Assembly: GCA_038238915.1 (NCBI GenBank)
Contig: JBBSFH010000003.1
Span: forward strand, 62,001-126,000
Reading direction: 5' to 3'
DNA from: JAVVHE01 sp038238915
GTDB lineage: Bacteria; Pseudomonadota; Alphaproteobacteria; Sphingomonadales; Sphingomonadaceae
Length of the DNA: 64,000 bases
The position numbers and the translations under genes are program-made. Below are positions 63,158-64,000 of the stretch, in pieces; the stretch's first letter is position 1, and the number at the start of each line of letters is the position of its first letter. Below the pieces are notes generated by a model, which was not told the origin of the DNA, made no database searches, and saw only the letters and a program-made list of their open reading frames with translations.

Positions 63158-63359
63158 GCACCGCCGGGGGCCGGACAAAAATCGCACGCGACCCACCTCG
63201 AGGATCGCCCCCAATACCTTGATCCAATGAGTTTGCGACCGCCGACGCATGTTCGGCGCAATAGCCTTGCAAACCTGATCGAGCGGCGAACGGCGCTGGC
63301 GGGATTGTGGGCGGCCCTGAGGAAACTTCCTGTTCTTGGCGTCCGTCTCTTGGAGATCA
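63158..63359. other. Non-coding stretch after tadG
   Basis: No coding frame with recognisable features, tRNA or clear terminator was found between tadG and the transposase remnant. Short open frames on both strands look random. Confidence 0.4.
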
Positions 63360-63533
63360 CGACGTGAACGCCAGCATCAGAAGTTCAAGTCACAAGGCTC
63401 GACCCAAAGAGTTCTCTGCACCCACGCCGGCGTCTACAACAAATTCAACGTGCAGCAGTTCCTGAGCGCCCGACCCACCCTCCGCGCTTTTTCTGGGCAG
63501 TGGCGCATACGACTTGGAGCGGCCGGTACCGCG
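63360..63533 (+). pseudogene. C-terminal remnant of an IS6-type transposase
   Basis: A frame reads RRERQHQKFKSQGSTQRVL, then THAGVYNKFNVQQFLSARPT, then LRAF. This matches the order of the C-terminus of IS6-family DDE transposases (RRER...F.S..SAQRFLS.HAAV.N.FN.QRHL.SR.TLR.FR, given here as a pattern). The catalytic core is absent and no terminal inverted repeats were identified. It is a dead fragment marking an old insertion next to the pilus locus. Confidence 0.65.
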
Positions 63534-63771
63534 AAGCTCATGCGAGCAGCGCCTAGACCGCAATCAGCGCACCCGAGTGCATCGCTATGAAGTCGTTTTG
63601 CTTCTTCCAACCTGTGGCTCGTGGGACACAGTGTGCAAACCGGTAACCGTTGCTCCGATTTCCGTGTGGTAGCTGAAGATGGAACCGGTTACACCGTTCA
63701 TGTTCGGCGCAGACGTAAAAAATGTCGCATCGGACTGGGGCCCGATTGGCCCGTCTTTGGGGAGCTGCGCT
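63534..63771. promoter_or_regulatory. Upstream region of the LacI-family gene
   Basis: This stretch contains no convincing gene. It holds two ACCGGT-centred sites upstream of the regulator, the better one described separately, and a clear ribosome-binding site (GGGGAG, 63759-63764). Confidence 0.4.
63680..63693. promoter_or_regulatory. Palindromic candidate LacI-family operator
   Basis: TGGAACCGGTTACA is identical to its reverse complement at 12 of 14 positions and has the central CG typical of LacI-family operators. A weaker related site with ACCGGT lies at 63639-63644 (TGCAAACCGGTAACCG). They sit 80-130 bases before the LacI-family start and would suit autoregulation. Binding is inferred. 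Confidence 0.5.
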
Positions 63772-64000
63772 TTGGCCAATGCCACGATCAGGGACGTCGC
63801 TCGCGCCGCCTCGGTTTCGGTCGCGTCGGTCTCGCGCGCGCTCAGCGGTCATGCGGCCGTGCGTCTCGCCACACGCGCGCGCATCGAGGAAGCCGCGCGT
63901 GGCCTGGATTACGTCCCACACGCGGGCGCGCGCAGCCTCAGCCTGGCGAAGGCGCACGCGATCGGCGTGGTGCTGCCTGATCTGCACGGAGAGTTCTTCT
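63772..64000 (+). CDS. LacI-family transcriptional regulator, N-terminal part (cut by the window edge)
   Basis: The frame runs off the right edge. The TTG at 63772 is preceded by GGGGAG seven bases upstream. The helix-turn-helix reads ATIRDVARAASVSVASVSRAL (in parts), followed by the hinge region THARIEEAARGLDYVPH-like sequence (here TRARIEEAARGLDYVP) and the start of the periplasmic-binding-like domain (AIGVVLPDLHGEFF). Such regulators usually control sugar uptake or catabolic genes; the target lies beyond the window. Confidence 0.88.
   Translation, partial: MANATIRDVARAASVSVASVSRALSGHAAVRLATRARIEEAARGLDYVPHAGARSLSLAKAHAIGVVLPDLHGEFF

Noticed and set aside
63621..63980. 119-codon frame overlapping the LacI-family start
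   Set aside because: It is out of frame with the helix-turn-helix protein, Arg-rich and without a ribosome-binding site.
1..64000. CRISPR arrays, tRNA or rRNA genes, prophage, plasmid origin
   Set aside because: No regularly spaced repeats, no tRNA T-loop/acceptor pattern in the intergenic stretches, and no phage or replication genes were found.

Overview
The window is high-GC DNA that reads as a chromosome segment from an alphaproteobacterium of the Sphingomonadaceae (Sphingomonas-like). The assignment rests on gene content: secreted glycoside hydrolases with a DUF6445 protein, a TonB-dependent receptor, a TipN-like polarity protein, a compact cpa/tad pilus locus and a sphingomonad-type intergenic hairpin. 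It also rests on the dense use of GTG and TTG starts overlapping upstream stop codons. No rRNA, tRNA, CRISPR array or intact mobile element was seen.

Layout. 1-1.6 kb: the end of an MFS transporter and a convergent BciA-like divinyl chlorophyllide 8-vinyl reductase. 1.7-11.2 kb: a minus-strand group of a LolA-like periplasmic protein and two paralogous secreted Asp-box propellers of about 1070 residues that flank a TonB-dependent receptor. 11.2-23.4 kb: housekeeping genes (der, bamB, a YfgM-like TPR protein, a gamma carbonic anhydrase, argC, lpd, lipA, a beta carbonic anhydrase, typA, yhhQ), interrupted between lpd and lipA by a lower-GC membrane-protein gene. 23.4-31 kb: a GH3-GH31-DUF6445-GH43 operon with the decayed 3' end of a glycoamylase-like gene upstream. 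31-40.5 kb: a complete glycogen operon, glgP-glgB-glgC-glgA-glgX. 40.6-47.9 kb: a coupled 5-oxoprolinase-DUF969-DUF979-DUF2891 operon with a divergent FadR/GntR regulator. 48-63.2 kb: a TipN-like coiled-coil protein and the Flp pilus (cpa/tad) locus. 63.2-64 kb: an IS6-type transposase remnant and the start of a LacI-family regulator.

The genes fall into clear modules. The glycogen genes cover synthesis (GlgC, GlgA, GlgB) and breakdown (GlgP, GlgX). The GH operon would release sugars from an oligosaccharide. Lpd and LipA both serve 2-oxoacid dehydrogenase complexes. The oxoprolinase operon links a probable two-part membrane transporter to conversion of 5-oxoproline to glutamate. In the pilus locus two Flp pilins, CpaA/B/D/F, TadB/C, two TPR proteins and TadE/G are intact as read, but cpaC and cpaE each carry a one-base frameshift. 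The cpaE shift happens to join cpaE and cpaF into one open frame.

Nothing here is clearly a brand-new system. The best leads are the receptor plus paired-propeller group, the oxygenase-like DUF6445 protein coupled to secreted glycosidases, and the frameshifted pilus locus beside a TipN-like gene.
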